Source: Atopsyche davidsoni (taxonomy: Eukaryota > Arthropoda > Insecta > Trichoptera > Hydrobiosidae). From it: a stretch of 64,000 nucleotides of DNA. The notes under the pieces were generated by a model. That model searched no databases. It had not been told where the DNA came from and worked only from the letters and a program-made list of their open reading frames with translations. Position numbers and translations under genes: made by a program. Location: NCBI GenBank assembly GCA_022113835.1, contig JAILWY010000018.1, forward strand, positions 17,197,501 through 17,261,500. Reading direction: 5' to 3'. Every line of letters begins with the position of its first letter. Position 1 is the first letter of the stretch. This document shows, in pieces, positions 34,401 to 47,517 of the stretch.

Positions 34401-36270
34401 AACTGTTCTGCAATACAGATAAACTCTTCCTTTATTACTATGATCGATAACCTTCCTAAACGAAAAAAATATTTTTTAAAACTTGATGCGATGAAAAAAT
34501 CGTCTAAATACAGAACATTTATAAAAGTTGGCACCTTTTTATTTAACGACACACAAATTTAAGTTTATTTTGTCTCAGCCTTAACACAAAGATAATTTAA
34601 ATAAAGTTTTTTCATCAGGTTTTTGTTACTTTTTAAATTTCCGGTTTAATATCCTATTTTTCAGGTTGAATACAAATCGACGCTATGCTTCAGGCACCAT
34701 ACTTCATTATCAACTCGGAGGATGTTGCGTGCACTTTCATCTAATTACACTCTTAAGGTACATGGAATACCCCACACTCTGGATTGAAAAACCTCAACCT
34801 CCTTAACTACTAATTTTATTGCTTATGCATAAACTTAACAACAATTATGTCTCAGTGAATATTACGGAATGAAAGCATTATCGTTACGTAAGCACAACGC
34901 TAATGTAATGACATAATTAATATAATTTTAAAGATTTACGTGATATTCATTTTAAAAACCATTAGTTACGTTGAAATAGTTTTTTTATTTTAATTTCATT
35001 CGTAAATTTTTATTAATACCTATTTCGTTTTTTGTTTCATATGACAAATATTATATTTTCGCATGTAGAACGCAGGTATTTTTCTTATTGTTTGGGTTCA
35101 TTTTTAGATATCCTTGTTCGTAACGTAGTTAGCAATGGCCGCCCCTTTATGAGGCAGCCGGGGCGGATATTGGATAATATCCCATTTATTCTTGTCAAGC
35201 ACACTTTTGTAGGCTATCGAGATTACGATCAAACCGGTCAGCTGAAATCGATCCAGCTGCTTTGCGAAGAGGAAAATTTTGCTTATCAATCTTTCCAATT
35301 TTGCTCATGATTATTGTTTTAAATTATTAAAAAATTATCTTAATCCTACACAATTGATATAAAAATAATTTATTTTATAAAATCGAAACAAAAAAAATAG
35401 CCTATTTACAGTGAAAATAAAGCTTACTATGATGTATACGGTATAAAGAATACAATGAATAAAAAATATATAAGTAAAATGTAAATAAAATCATTGCTCT
35501 TTAAGATTATTTGTATCTTTGAAATACTTCAGTGAACTCGCTTTTATCTGTTAACCATTAAGTGAAGGGTCGATATTTCTCAGCTATAACCCGTAAGTAT
35601 CTTCTAACTGGAAAAGTTGTATTATCTTTCTCATTTCGATACTCAAATTAACATTTGTTCATTAAGGTATAATAATAAATCATGACTAAAATAAGCTTTC
35701 TATTTAAATATCGCTATATAAACAATCTATAATTTTAATTGATATTCGAGGAAATTAACAACAAGTAGTGTTTATTATATTTTCAATTACTTCTATGATA
35801 TCAACATTATCACAAAAAATACGGTATCAGCAAATTTAACATTGAAAAGTATTGTTGTTATTTTTATAACACAACCAAATATGATAATATTTTTTTAAAA
35901 AATCTTACAAATTATAGCAACAAATATATTTAAGGGCTTTACTATTTTTGATCCTTTGTTTGAATTTAAATACTATTTCTGTTTATGATAACTTTATTTC
36001 AACATCACAAATACAAAATAATGGCTCCACGCCTTAGGATATCCACTTAATTTAACATTTAATCAATAAATACATTGAAAAATGTTTGATGGCAATAAGA
36101 AATTTCATTCTTATTAACACCAATATTTCAGTTCTGCGGGTTAAAAATTGTAGCGTTATTTTGAAGTTTGTGTATACTTCTATAATCTAATTGAAAGTTC
36201 CACCAAAAAATATATAAACGTTATTTCAGCGTTATTTTTTTTAGAAAATTGAGTAAACCATTACTGCTGT
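34401..36270. other. AT-rich DNA with one mixed-composition patch
   Basis: The patch at about 35120-35280 is open on both strands (35032-35310 plus and 35104-35298 minus) but shows no domain. It may be another non-coding island. The rest is AT-rich. Confidence 0.45.
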
Positions 36271-38130
36271 GCATCGAAATCGGTAATAATAGTCCGCCCA
36301 ACGTTCTCCGTTGCATTTTGTCGCTGAATTGCGTATACAAATCGCAGGGATTCTGCAAAAGCTTTTGATCTATTCTTTACAAATGTGCTAGAAGGAGATG
36401 CCACGAGGGGAGCTCCTTTTTCTATTAAGGGATGAGATCAGTCTCCCTCGCCGTTCCAACCCTTTTTAATGCAACGACACTTCCAAACTCTAATCACGTT
36501 TGGCACAACAATCTCAATTACAAATAAAGATCTCACCAGGAGATACCGACGAGTCGAGCGCTCTAAGGGTTTACTTGGGGTCCATGAAATCAAAGTTGCG
36601 TTGTATTTATCTGTTCGGAAACAATTCTGCAGTTAAATAAAAGCAACTTAGAAAAGCGTGTATAAATATTTTATAAAAATATCTCTATTATGCAATATGA
36701 ATAAATATATATTTTTATTTTATGATAACCATGATGACGGCTGGTAAATTCAAGGGTACATTTACGTAAAAGAAAATAAAACAAAAATCTTACAAATTGA
36801 GGGAGTGTTTGAACTTAGAGTAAATATATTCATAATTGTATTGAAGTATTACGCAGACAGATCGCGAAGAAAAATAAATTAACGAAAACTTAGTTTCTTA
36901 AGTCAATATTAACATTTTTCTGGTTTCGTCGTCAGTGAACTTTGCTTCCGTCACTTCGCATAAATTCATAAATGAATAATATTTCACAATTACAAGCAAA
37001 ATCTACCTACATGGCAATATTCTATTTCTTGGCTAGAATGCTGTTTTTTTATGCACACGTATTGCGGTGATAATCCAAAAAATATATTTTGGGCTAACTA
37101 TTTTTAATTGGGCAATAAAAAGTTCTTCAGCGATTTTAAGACACAAAGACATAGAAATAACTTTCATGCACTACCAAAATGCAATTTTTCAATAATTTAA
37201 TGATCGTTCAAAAAATTACCAATCGTTAATTTCTAAAAATGAAATATTATTTTTTCACATCTAGGTACAAGAAGTCGATTTATAAACATTCAAAGTGAGG
37301 TCATTTTAACTGTACGACACATTCACGATCTAAAAAAACCCTTGATACAATCTCTTGGGTATTTCATCGGATGCCACAATACAATCAATCAACTCATTAA
37401 AATCTAATAAAATAATTTAATCTTTGAGTAGGTCATTACTTCAAATACTATGTCCACTTGTTACTATCTGCAAACATCGCTTACCCAATCACAGTCCGCA
37501 ATCAATAATCACATACACGAAATTAACCAAGATGATTACAGACACACCCCAACAGACAGCAGTGCAATTTATACCCTAGTATAAAATAAGTAGTATAATA
37601 TATATTTATATGCAGTTGTATGTATATCTTCATGATAGCGAGTCACCTACAAAAAAGCAATTATTTTGAAATGAAAGCGCGGTGATATTGCAAGTCCCGT
37701 TGTTTGCGCGTCCGTCCAGCCGCGGAGCAAACCAAACAGACATAAACCCCCGGACCGGGCGGCAGTCACATTTGCATTCACTCTGTACATAAAACGGAGC
37801 TATCGAATTCCCGGAAACATAATTTCCCCCGTTTCCAAAGGAACTAATAATAATAACAGTAAGATGATACCGGGGAACCCCCGCTGGGGTTAAAGCCGAT
37901 AGCTTTGTAATTTAAGAAGGGCTCATCGATGTGAGAAACCCTTTGGCCAACTTATCTAAAGATTTGACTACATTGAATAGTCTTCGAGAAACCTGGCGAT
38001 CAAAAGATATACATCGACCGCCTCCACCGGGGCTCGCTTCGCGGCCGACTTCTGCTGCTGATGGAAGAGATTTCTCGTAAAATTACTTTCTCTTTCAAGC
38101 CACGTTCCTGCCCCCGAGGCTGGGAAATTT
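36271..38130. other. Two candidate regulatory islands separated by AT-rich DNA
   Basis: Mixed-composition blocks at about 36271-36610 and 37680-38130 have no frame. The second holds GGGGAACCCCCGCTGGGGTT and several CCCCGG-type stretches. AT-rich DNA lies between. Confidence 0.4.
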
Positions 38131-38469
38131 CCAAATTGTGTGCTGTCTAATTTAAACGTTTAAAAATACAAAACGTTTGTTTATAAAGTTAAATTAATTT
38201 ATGATTCGAAAGATGAGTAAGCTTAAATAATACAATTTAATTTTGAAACATATCTTTACTGGTAATATTAAATACACACCGTGTTACGCAAGGATATCAA
38301 AATAAAAAAAAATACTTAGCCAAAAATTCGGCTTTGGGATGTTTTCGCATGACAAATTACAAAAAATTGAAATAATCTGATTGTTATATTATGAAATTTT
38401 AATATTTATACAAACTAATAGGATTGGATGATCTTTCGTAACAGTTTTTTTAAAAGGTCCAATCTTACC

Positions 38470-38740
38470 ACGTCCTAGTGGCAGCACTCACGTCCGTTAG
38501 ATTTATTGATCCATGAGCATGTTTACAGTTCTAAACGAATTACTTCGCAGCCCTCAAGTGGTCAGAATCACTCCTCGTTTTGCGGAATCGCATTTCAGCG
38601 TAAATACCGGGCGGGGCGTCCTGGCCGTCCTGGCCGTCCTGGCCGCCCTGGCCGCCCTGGCCGTCCTGGCCGCCCGCCAGGAGACCGGCCGTAATTAGTG
38701 CGGGCCAGCGCAGCCGTCACAAAACAAAGAACACCCTGTA
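38470..38740. repeat. 9-bp GC-rich minisatellite in a small island
   Basis: At about 38616-38680 the units GTCCTGGCC and GCCCTGGCC recur seven or eight times. The two overlapping plus frames (38506-38694 and 38513-38698) read Gly-Arg-Pro or Leu-Ala-Val triplets, that is, the translated repeat, so I do not call a gene. Confidence 0.85.
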
Positions 38741-40349
38741 CTTAAACCTGTAAAGTTAATTGTACACACTAAAATATCCGTTACTACTTTTTTGAAGAAA
38801 ACATTTTATTCCATTTTTTTATTCTTACTTAATGAGCGATGTACATGCATCTTAGCCCAGATATTCTGGAAAGAGAAAGAATGCAGCTTGACATGCAATA
38901 TAAAGCGTTCAATGATAATTGAGTGATTAGTCTTTTGCAAAGAATAATTTTTACTTAAACCTGCAAAGTTTTTGTATATATCATGATACTCATTACGATT
39001 TTTATAAGTCAATCGCGTTTTATTTTATTTCTATTCTTACTTCATGAGTGGTATACATCCAAATATTATGAGTACAAACAATACCGCAATTTGCTAAGAA
39101 AGAAGGCATGTTAACAAGCAGCTTGAAGCATTCGAAGACAATTAAGTAATCTTCCTTTATGTCTCAACTATCACAAACCAAAGAAAAGCATGTGTTTAAA
39201 CTAAATATAATACGCTTCTCAAAACAGCATTGATAAAATACATGACACAAGTATTCCAGTGGGTCTTGCATAAAACAGGGTTGTTCTTGTCATCGTGCTG
39301 TTCTACTTAAATTGAAATATATGGAAAAAAATGTGTTATTTTATATTTTCAACGTGGCAGATATTTAAATCAAAAGAAAAGATTAAATTTTTCAGTTTTA
39401 TTATGTGTATACCTGATTATTTGCATAAAAATTAAGATTACACTATCAGTCCAAAAATTAAGCAATTGGCTGTTTTTATTATATTTATATCAATATTAAC
39501 ATTTAAGTCAAGGGATTGTTACTAAAAACCAATAATTAAGGGTTCGCATCGTATACTTATTCAATGGAAATGACGTTAAATGAATTTATGGTTTCCAAAA
39601 CCTTCATCAAAATGTTTTTAAACCAGTTTAATGAACTACTTAGTAACCAAGTCATTCAACAAACAGTTGTAAAGCCTTCACAGATAAACTCAATTTCACT
39701 TTAAAGTTATTGACAATCACAACAATTTTGTTTATGTTAGCGGCATCATATTTATCACAAAACCCAATATTTAAACTCCGTATTAAGAATAAATTTAAAT
39801 AAAGTTATACCCAGAGTTAAATTACCCAGTATTATTTCAATTATATCTGGTTATAAGATTCAACATTAATAACAAAAATATTATAATATATGTAAAATCT
39901 TGTTAATAAAATTTTTGGCTACGTTTTATAGTGAATAGAGCCTATAGTACAACAGCGCAATTTTCATGGACTAAGAATATCAGTGTAAAATCTTAAAGGT
40001 ACAAAAATAGGTTTTTACAAAGTAGTTGATTTAACACAGTCAGAGTTGCCAACAATGTTTTTTCAAAGATGTTTGCATCACTTTACTACATGTTACTTGG
40101 GCCTGGATCACAGCGTCTGACCAGGCAGGATTTATTTTTTTAACGCTCCTTTCATCCGACAAAGGTGTAGAGTTTAGAAAAATTAGGATATTATTCCTAT
40201 TTGAATATTTTTGTTATTTTTAAGTATCATGATTGTAATTAAAACTATTTTAAAGTTCTTCACATTTCATAGAATTGATTAAATTAATTCTATCTACTCG
40301 TTTAAAAAATAAAAATTATAAAATAAACAATATCACGAATATTAAACTA
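38741..40349. other. AT-rich non-coding DNA
   Basis: There is a weak internal duplication: CATTTTATTCCATTTTTTTA then TTCTTACTTAATGAGCGATG at about 38802 resembles TTTTATTTCTATTCTTACTT then CATGAGTGGTATACATCC at about 39018. The minus frame 38806-39012 has no domain. Confidence 0.5.
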
Positions 40350-40552
40350 CTAATATGTAAATGAAATTTGAACTTTGAACACATTGAAAATGATTTAAAC
40401 AAACTCTCAGAAAAATATCATCGTGACTGAGAGTTTCATTAAATCATTTTCAATGTGTGAAAAAATGTGCCTAATCATATTAGTAAGTAATATAAACTTA
40501 AGGTAATTAAAACGCACTTGATTGACGTTCAATCCACAAAATACACATACGA
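40350..40552. repeat. Compact fold-back member of the tRNA-Thr repeat family (copy 5), tRNA part deleted
   Basis: The arms are CACATTGAAAATGATTTAAA (left, 40380) and the complement of a TTAAATCATTTTCAATGTGTG end (right, to 40459), joined through AAATATCATCGTGA, the family's central motif. The outer right part, GTGCCTAATCATATTAGTAA and GACGTTCAATCCACAAAATA, matches the copies at 21171 and 7855. The whole tRNA-like block is missing, leaving only the stem. Confidence 0.8.
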
Positions 40553-41995
40553 GTATATAAATTTATTAATTAAAGTAAATATTTTAACCGTCAGAGCAGA
40601 TTTTCGATCGTTTGGTATTTTGTACACAGGAGACATAATTTTTAAATAAAATATTGTTCAATTCTTGAAATATGTTCTGCATACCCTTTTGTATACTTGT
40701 TATTATTTTAAGAAAAACAAAAAAATATGTACTATTTAAAAAGATTTCGTTTGATAATTTAATGCGTTTGTTATGCTATAACATTTAACGATTTTTTTCG
40801 TGTATATATCAAAATCAAAGTTATTTAATTTGAAAAAAAAATCATAAGCACAGGTAAAGGTTTTTTTTATATATAAAAAAACAAACAATTAATCAACGTC
40901 GTTTTAATATCAAAATATGATACACTGAAAACGATACATTGAAAATTTGTTAACGTTTCATCCGGTTATGCGGCAGGCGATGCAAGTGCAGTAAGTCAAC
41001 CCCGGGACTAAATTTGAAAAGTTCCCATAAAAAATGCGGGCTGTTTACCCCCGAGCCCGCCCGGAGGGTGACTGCTAATTGATGGGCAATTATAAGCTCC
41101 GTTCCCGCTGCCAACTTGCTTTTTAATCTCAATCGAATTTGTTTGAGTGCTCGAATTCCCGTCGAGCGCTCCGGCCCATGATTGATTGAATTGCCACATT
41201 TTTAACTTCGAGGACTGCGGATACTTCTTCACGTGTATTTCCAACGGGCGTGTTGTGAAAAGTTGTGCTCAATATGTTCGCCGGGAAAATCAATACTTTA
41301 ATATAATACTTACTTTTAAATTTTCAACTCTCTGTGTATAAATATCACTTGGCTGGATCCGCGAGAAAGAATTGTAGATATGTAATGCTTTGAAACGCTT
41401 TCACGCTTAGTGGAGAGAATATAAAAGTCAAAGTGCAATATATGTAATCTCAGCGAAAATCCACTTTTACTGTTACTGTTAATATATAAGAAAAAATGTT
41501 TAAATTTCTAATAAATAAAATATATTTATATTCTCTTCAGAACCATTGTATTTTTTTATATTGATAGCAGATTATTGAATCTTTGCAGTATTGTGTACTT
41601 GTCTTGGTATCTCGTATATATATTTAAATAATGTGTTGTTTTTCGTTTGATTCATTGCTTAAAATACGTCAAGACTGGTAAACATACGTACACTAAAGGA
41701 AAATATATTTGCGATAATGCTGATGGCCACTAATAGGGGAAGGCTTGAAGAGGGCGCCGCGGGGGCGGAGAGGTTCTGCGGGCGGTCCAGAGGCGCGTCG
41801 GACGAGACTCGGTCAAGTTTGATTATTTCCACCAACATTCGGGCACATTCGCGTTAGTAGTTTCTCTAATTACAAAGTTGGCCTGCGGCCATGTAAATCC
41901 GGAACCATATTGTTTTCGCTCGCGAAGTTGTTTTATCGCAACTCATTAAAAATGCAAAAGAAAAATTTTAATAAGCACCGTTTATACACACTTAA
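40553..41995. other. AT-rich DNA with two candidate regulatory islands
   Basis: Islands at about 40960-41250 and 41700-41960. The first contains GACTGCTAATTGATGGGCAA and two more TAATTG/CAATTA-type cores (homeodomain-like), with no supported gene despite the minus frames 40950-41132 and 41008-41244. The second is GC-rich at 41740-41810. Confidence 0.4.
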
Positions 41996-42449
41996 CACAC
42001 TTTAGGCGGGTACCAAATTGACTAAACTGATGAGCGAAGCGAACGAAATTCACGTAAAATTGCACGTGTGAAATCTAGTCTATACACTCTTTGATTTGCA
42101 AGTAGTCAAATAAATCGTTTCCTATAAAAAGTTGAACCACTTCATACACACTTTGCGGATTACTAGGCATCACAACAACACCACTTTGTCCTAAAAATTG
42201 TTCAATAACTAGAGGATTAACATTCTCTGACCACTCCACTTCTTCATTGTCACTTTGTTCAGAATCATTGGACAGTATTGGTAAAAGAAACGTTGACGAG
42301 TCCTAAACAAACAATTCGAGCTGTAAACCTAAAGAATAAAATGACTTTCTGCCGCTTTTAGAGTAAACACATTCATAAACGTATTAATATGCGCCCCGCC
42401 TTCAGACAGTAGTCCGCGGAACGGGTACTAGTGCCCCGTCTTTAGTGTG
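41996..42449 (-). mobile_element. piggyBac-like element, 454 bp, internally deleted
   Basis: TTAA (41992-41995) precedes CACACTTTAGGCGGGTACC at the left. The right end, read inward on the minus strand, is CACACTAAAGACGGGGCACT, so the termini are related inverted repeats. The base run after the right end is TTTC where TTAA would be expected, perhaps mutated. The minus strand carries the N-terminal domain of a piggyBac transposase. TTAA target choice and the protein together support the superfamily; the terminal similarity is partial. Confidence 0.75.
42075..42302 (-). pseudogene. piggyBac transposase, N-terminal domain remnant
   Basis: After a good splice acceptor (TTGTTTGTTTAG, AG at 42304-42303) a 75-codon frame reads DSSTFLLPILSNDSEQSDNE, EVEWSENVNPLVIEQFLGQS, then PQSVYEVVQLFIGNDLFDYL and a stop. 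The family layout is an acidic leader, W(S/T)xN...F.G..G, and the SVxEVFxLFxxDxLxxxIxxxTNxYA helix. The last part, TNLYA, is replaced by KECID and a stop, so the protein is cut before the DDD catalytic core. The acceptor suggests the intact element had a 5' leader intron. Confidence 0.8.
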
Positions 42450-42519
42450 TTTCAAGACTTTTTATCAAATTATATCGTATAATGTATCTCCTGAATTTTT
42501 TGTTACATATTTACGCATC

Positions 42520-42900
42520 TCGAGAAATAGTTCGCTTCAAATGATAATAACCTCGGAGTTATTATGATTGTATCATAAAGCCTCCCGGTCGCGCCCCCGT
42601 GACGTTGTTTCGATCGACGCCGCGAGCACTTAGGCTTGTCGGGGCCGGACTCGGCTAAATTATACCCCCCGCCCCGAGTCAAATGCTAACGGCGGGGCAA
42701 ACTACACCAGCGGCCCTTAATTAATTGTGCCGATGTTAAGCTGCCGGCTGCATGTGCCATTTGACTCTGGAGACCCTGCCAGCCTACCCGCCCCGCCTCG
42801 TCTCGGCCCGCTGCAATATTAAACCAGAAATACCCTCACTGGAAATTCAATATCTTCCCTGAAATGAGAGTTCTATGGGATCGAGAGTTACAGCCTGATT
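42520..42900. other. GC-rich island, candidate regulatory DNA
   Basis: CpG-rich sequence with CCTTAATTAATTGTGCCG (overlapping TAAT cores) and no reading frame. It has a sharp compositional contrast with the DNA on either side. Confidence 0.4.
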
Positions 42901-43081
42901 TAGTGACGTAATTGTTTGTCTTATTAGCGAAAACGTTGCCTACTCTTCGATAGCTCTCTTGTTTCATTTCTTTTTTTTATATTGCTACTCGTGCACTGCT
43001 ATACAAATTTAGGCAAACAACAACTTAAAAAATATTTAAGAAATTCAATATTTTTGACAGAGAGTACTTGGTGGAATTCCA

Positions 43082-43261
43082 TTTTAATATTTTTGAATAA
43101 AATACTTGAGTGATTTTCCACATTTTTGTTTTTATTAGTGACCGGTTTCGCCGTTTTGATAATGTAATAATAATGCCAACGTGAAAGGTTGGCGAAACCG
43201 GTCACTAATAAAAACAAAAATGTGGAAAATCACTCAAGTATTTTATTCAAAAATATTAAAA
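43082..43261. repeat. Perfect 71-bp inverted repeat, reference copy of fold-back family B
   Basis: Arms 43082-43152 and 43191-43261 are exact reverse complements around a 38-bp spacer. Each arm carries ATACTTGAGTGATTTTCCAC and TAGTGACCGGTTTCGCC. The spacer contains GCCAACGTGAAAGGTT, whose second half pairs with arm bases in single-arm copies. A directional outer part, TATTTTTGACAGAGAGTACT (about 43050), is shared with 47520 but lies on the left only. Perfect arms imply a very recent event or gene conversion between arms. Confidence 0.95.
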
Positions 43262-46200
43262 ATTATTTGTTATAAAAAATATATATAAGCAATATTTTAA
43301 AAAAAGCATACCAGCACAACAAAACTTCAACGTTTGATATTTTTTTTTACAATCCCGAAGTCTATTATTACTATCAACTGCGTAATATGTTTTCTTGGAA
43401 TATGATTATTCCATGTAAAAAAGACACTAGTGTTTTTGTATGGAATATCAAAAGATACGCCTATTTTATTTTAGTCATTGCATTTGTTTACACAAAAAGT
43501 TTAATTTGTAAATATGTATAGTTCCTTCTTTATAGCCTTATAATATTGAATAAACTAACGCCAACGTGTAATGATTCATTTCAAAAATAAAATTAAACTT
43601 CGATATTTTGGATAAATTTTTTCCCCATATAATGAAACATTTATCAAACAATAATAGCTTTTTTTCACTCTCGTCGTAATTCTTTGATATACTTATATAT
43701 TATTTTTATTGGTATTATAGAACGATTTATTAATATATTTTACCAAGAATACGTCTAAATGACATAATAAATTTGAAACCAAGCATTTTTTATTACTCAC
43801 ACATTAAATTCTCATACTCGCGTGTGTAAGTACAGTATGTATGTATGTGCATATATACTTACACACGTCCTTTAATTTAAGTGTTTCAGTCGTATGTCAT
43901 AAAAGACACAGTAAAATTGTGCGTTAAAAAATAAAATTAATTATAAATTGAATCAGAAAAATTTACACCAAATCGCATAGATATTTTGCGACTCGATGTT
44001 CAAAATTTTCATTGAAAATTATGCATACGCTTTTCAAGCGGCGATGAGTTATGGCGCGAACTCCGTGATTTATTCCATGTCGCAGTCAGCTCTGCAAATA
44101 CTTGTCTTATATTTAGTGCGACAGTGGGTCCTCGTAAGGCTTCGCCGGCCGCTGCAGGACCTGCTCCACCCCCGCCCAGACCGGAAACCTTAGCATAATG
44201 ACAAATACTTCCTTTGTTTGGACAGAGTAACACTTACATCTCCTGTAAATTACAATATTAGAATGTCTGTTTATTTACTGTGTTTATTTAAATCCGAGAG
44301 GTACAAATTTAGATTTTATGTTTTGCTTTTTACGACATAATTAGAGTATTAGTAATTATAATACTATGTATAACTCTGCCGTGTTCGTAATATGAAACAG
44401 CAAGGCATTACTTTATTACATAGTTCTAGTAAATATTGTATCAAAGGGCTAAATTCCCTCAGCAAACTTATAACTAGAACTTTTATGTACATTTTTATAA
44501 CTGAACATTTGTTTTTTCTTCATTAAGTAAAAATAATAAAAACATACCTCAAAGTTTTTAGATCAAAAATATAAGAATCCAGCTTTTACATCCAATACTC
44601 ATACTGATTTTATGACTGTCTGATTAATTCGAATAATCAGTCGGCACTGACTTCCAAAAAAAATCAGAAGAGAATATAACTACAATATTTAGGTAAGTGA
44701 TTCACGTGTCAATGACTAGGAGATTACTCGAAACTTTTTTTACTACCACTGGTGGGTTTCAAGTTTATATGTCCACGGCAATTTCTATTCAATGATTTAT
44801 TCAATCGAGCTATAAATTGAGTTAAAAATTAACTCGTCATTTGCGCGTGTGGAGCTAGTATACTAAGGTTGTTGATTGTTTTCTTAAATTAACATTGGTT
44901 GTAGCTCAATTGGATACCAAACTACGATAGCCATGGAAAAGAGTACTTATGTTTACACAATAAAACCTATATGAGTACAAAACCTTAATTTGCGGAAAAT
45001 ATACCCATTGGGAAAATATTAAGTTGACTCGAACCCTAGTGACAACCGTACTTAACGCTCTATCTGCCTGTATTATCTTTAAAGTTATCATATTCACATT
45101 CGTTTTGGGAATCCCTTAAATACTTGTTTATAATTAATTGTCTAAAATAATTGTTTTTGTTAATCACTATGTAACCAATAGGGCATTTTGTTTGACTATT
45201 ATGAAGATGAGCACCAACAAGGGCAGTTTCAAACCTCCGTTTTCCTAACATACTCACCCCACAGTCACTTGGCACGAGCCTCCTTGCTCACTGACAAGAA
45301 AATCCACCCCGAGTGCGGCAATGCATTTATATTAAATACGGGTCTTTAATTTGATAAACAGTGTTTCTCCATAGAGTAATATTATGCGCAAAAACAGACT
45401 AGGACTATGCGAATTGCAACTTTTTTCGTTTAAAAATAAAGTAATATGAGTTCATTTTTAAATTAAATATTGTATTATAAATTTTACACTAAAATTTAAA
45501 AGTAACATATTGATTCGTGTCAATCGGTTCTATTTTGAATTTGTGATTTCATTTGTCAATAATATTCACCTCAGTTTTCTTTGCTTCAATATGAATACGT
45601 ACACAATATGTTCTCATTCGTTTACTTAACTGATACTCAGCGTAATGTCGTTCAATACACATTGTGAACCTGTCGATTTTAATATTACAGATGACAGAAA
45701 AATAGACGGCTCTTAACATTTTGACTTAAAGTAGGTAGTTTAAGCATAACCAACTTACAGAGGTTTTTTTTTTGATTCAGCATATCTTTCTCATGTCAAC
45801 TATTCGTTGTCAATACGACAAAATGGGTACTCCCTTTTCGACAGCAAAGGAAAGTCGGAGCTTTTACTATTGTAAAGCTTTCACCGGAAGCACATAATAA
45901 TATTTCAAGGAATTCTCTTCAAGAATATTGAAATGTCGATAAAACAGGAATAGCTCCGCGGAAGCTCGCACGTTTCTCGAGGGATTTGATTATCCCCCTA
46001 TTGACTGAAATATAAAATCAGTGAAAATGATTGCACGAAGAAATGTAAAATAATAACATTTATTGTCACATCGAAACGATCCGAGCACTGGGAGAATTCA
46101 ATAATACAACAAAAAACAATATAACGAATGCTTTTCAAAACATTTCACACTCAACAAAATACATTCATTGAATCGCTTACAAAATACACAAGACTACGCC

Positions 46201-47204
46201 GAGCGCTTCATAAATACACCATCGTTTTATATAAACTAATTTATTTTTTTGTTAAACAGGATGTAAAATAAAACAAAGAATCTTCTTATATTACAAAAGC
46301 GTATCAAAATGATCTCTTGATACAGTCCAGAAAATTGACAGGCAATTATTTTTCATCGTACATAAAACAAGCCCTCGGCCAATCGGCTTACACTCCAGGA
46401 CTCCGTTCCAAATTGCTCAGATTCCCTGAAGATATTCTCGAGGGAAAATAAAACATAAGTTAAATAATGAAATGCAATAAGTTTTCTTTGTTTTTACTTT
46501 GATGGACCGCCTCGTCGTCCTGGTGTGTAACTCGATAGCGGCCCGGATATATTACACGCAAATGTTATAACAAACCGACAAACCTCTCCGCGAAATCCGA
46601 CACCATTGACGATTTACAAAATAAATCTACTCACATATCAGTATCTAAAATATAAATATTCTTAAAATATTTTTTTTGTAATTTGATTCTTGCTTTGAAA
46701 ATAACAAAAAATATATTCAACAACGAGTCAACAATATTACATATTATTTTTGTGGCTTTGTGTATAATTATTAATTTCAAATAGATTGATAAAAAAAAAT
46801 GATTGATATTTTTTTTGTATTAATTCAAAACAATATCGTATCATTTATAGAATATATTTATAACACAGTATTATGCGAATAATTAAAGTAATAATCTACT
46901 TGCGATAGTCAAAAATGAATTTTAAAATCAATCAATCAATCAATCTGATGAAACTCTGTAAAAACAGCATTTGTCGCTCAGCAAGCGCCGAGCGCCTGTT
47001 TTTATCCCTATTTTGAATAATAGAAATTGAAATAAAAGACAGATATTCTTCGAAACACCAGTCATGAGACTTATAAAATATTCAAAAAATTGTAAATTCT
47101 CTTTAGGGCTTAAAAAACTTCCGATGGGGTTGATGGTTTATTTACCAAAAAAATAAAACATCCGTAGATCGAGTAGCAATATCATAAGCCTAGAAGCGTC
47201 TTAT
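43262..47204. other. AT-rich DNA with small islands and a short hairpin
   Basis: No gene was recognised. CGTGTGTAAGTA (43821-43832) and TACTTACACACG (43856-43867) form a 12-bp stem. A GC-rich patch lies at about 44040-44210 and mixed-composition patches at about 45820-46010 and 46370-46620. An ATCA tetranucleotide run lies at 46927-46945. The frames 43996-44193, 44009-44233, 44906-45097 and 45060-45275 have no domain. Confidence 0.45.
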
Positions 47205-47412
47205 ATTCTTCTCCAAGCGCTTCTCTTCAGAAAAGGTCTGTGACTATTTCACTGAACATGTTTGGCTTGAGCCAGACATACTAATTTGGCTATACTCCCA
47301 ATTTCTAGTCACTCGCATAAATTCCGCATCCACGTTAGATTTCTCATTCTGATGCCTCTTTTTTCTTCGATGTTTCCTGAAATTATTTTTTGCTAAGCTT
47401 CGTTTTCCATTA
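47205..47412 (-). repeat. RTE-clade LINE C-terminal remnant, strongly decayed
   Basis: It aligns by eye with the last part of 16805-17000: AGTGAAATAGTCACAGACCT on the minus strand for the C-terminal end, a CATCCACG/TGCGGA block, and GCCTCTTTTTTCTTCGATGT on the plus strand. No useful frame remains. Confidence 0.55.
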
Positions 47413-47517
47413 AATGAAGTGAACGATTTTTCGTACCGGGAATCCTAAATGTTTCAACGAAGCAAGTTTTAGCTCCGAAATTATTTGTTAAGTCTATTTT
47501 TGTTATTATAAAATAAC

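Noticed and set aside
38506..38698. Collagen-like Gly-Arg-Pro plus frame
   Set aside because: A 9-bp tandem repeat is open in more than one frame, and the flanking codons show no signal peptide or collagen context.
40950..41244. Two overlapping minus frames (60 and 78 codons)
   Set aside because: Balanced-composition island with TAATTG cores; both frames are open only by composition and have no domain or splice context.
44897..44922. TAGCTCAATTGG, a tRNA box A-like string
   Set aside because: No box B follows in the right orientation, and no acceptor or T stem can be drawn; the CGAACCC downstream is on the other strand.
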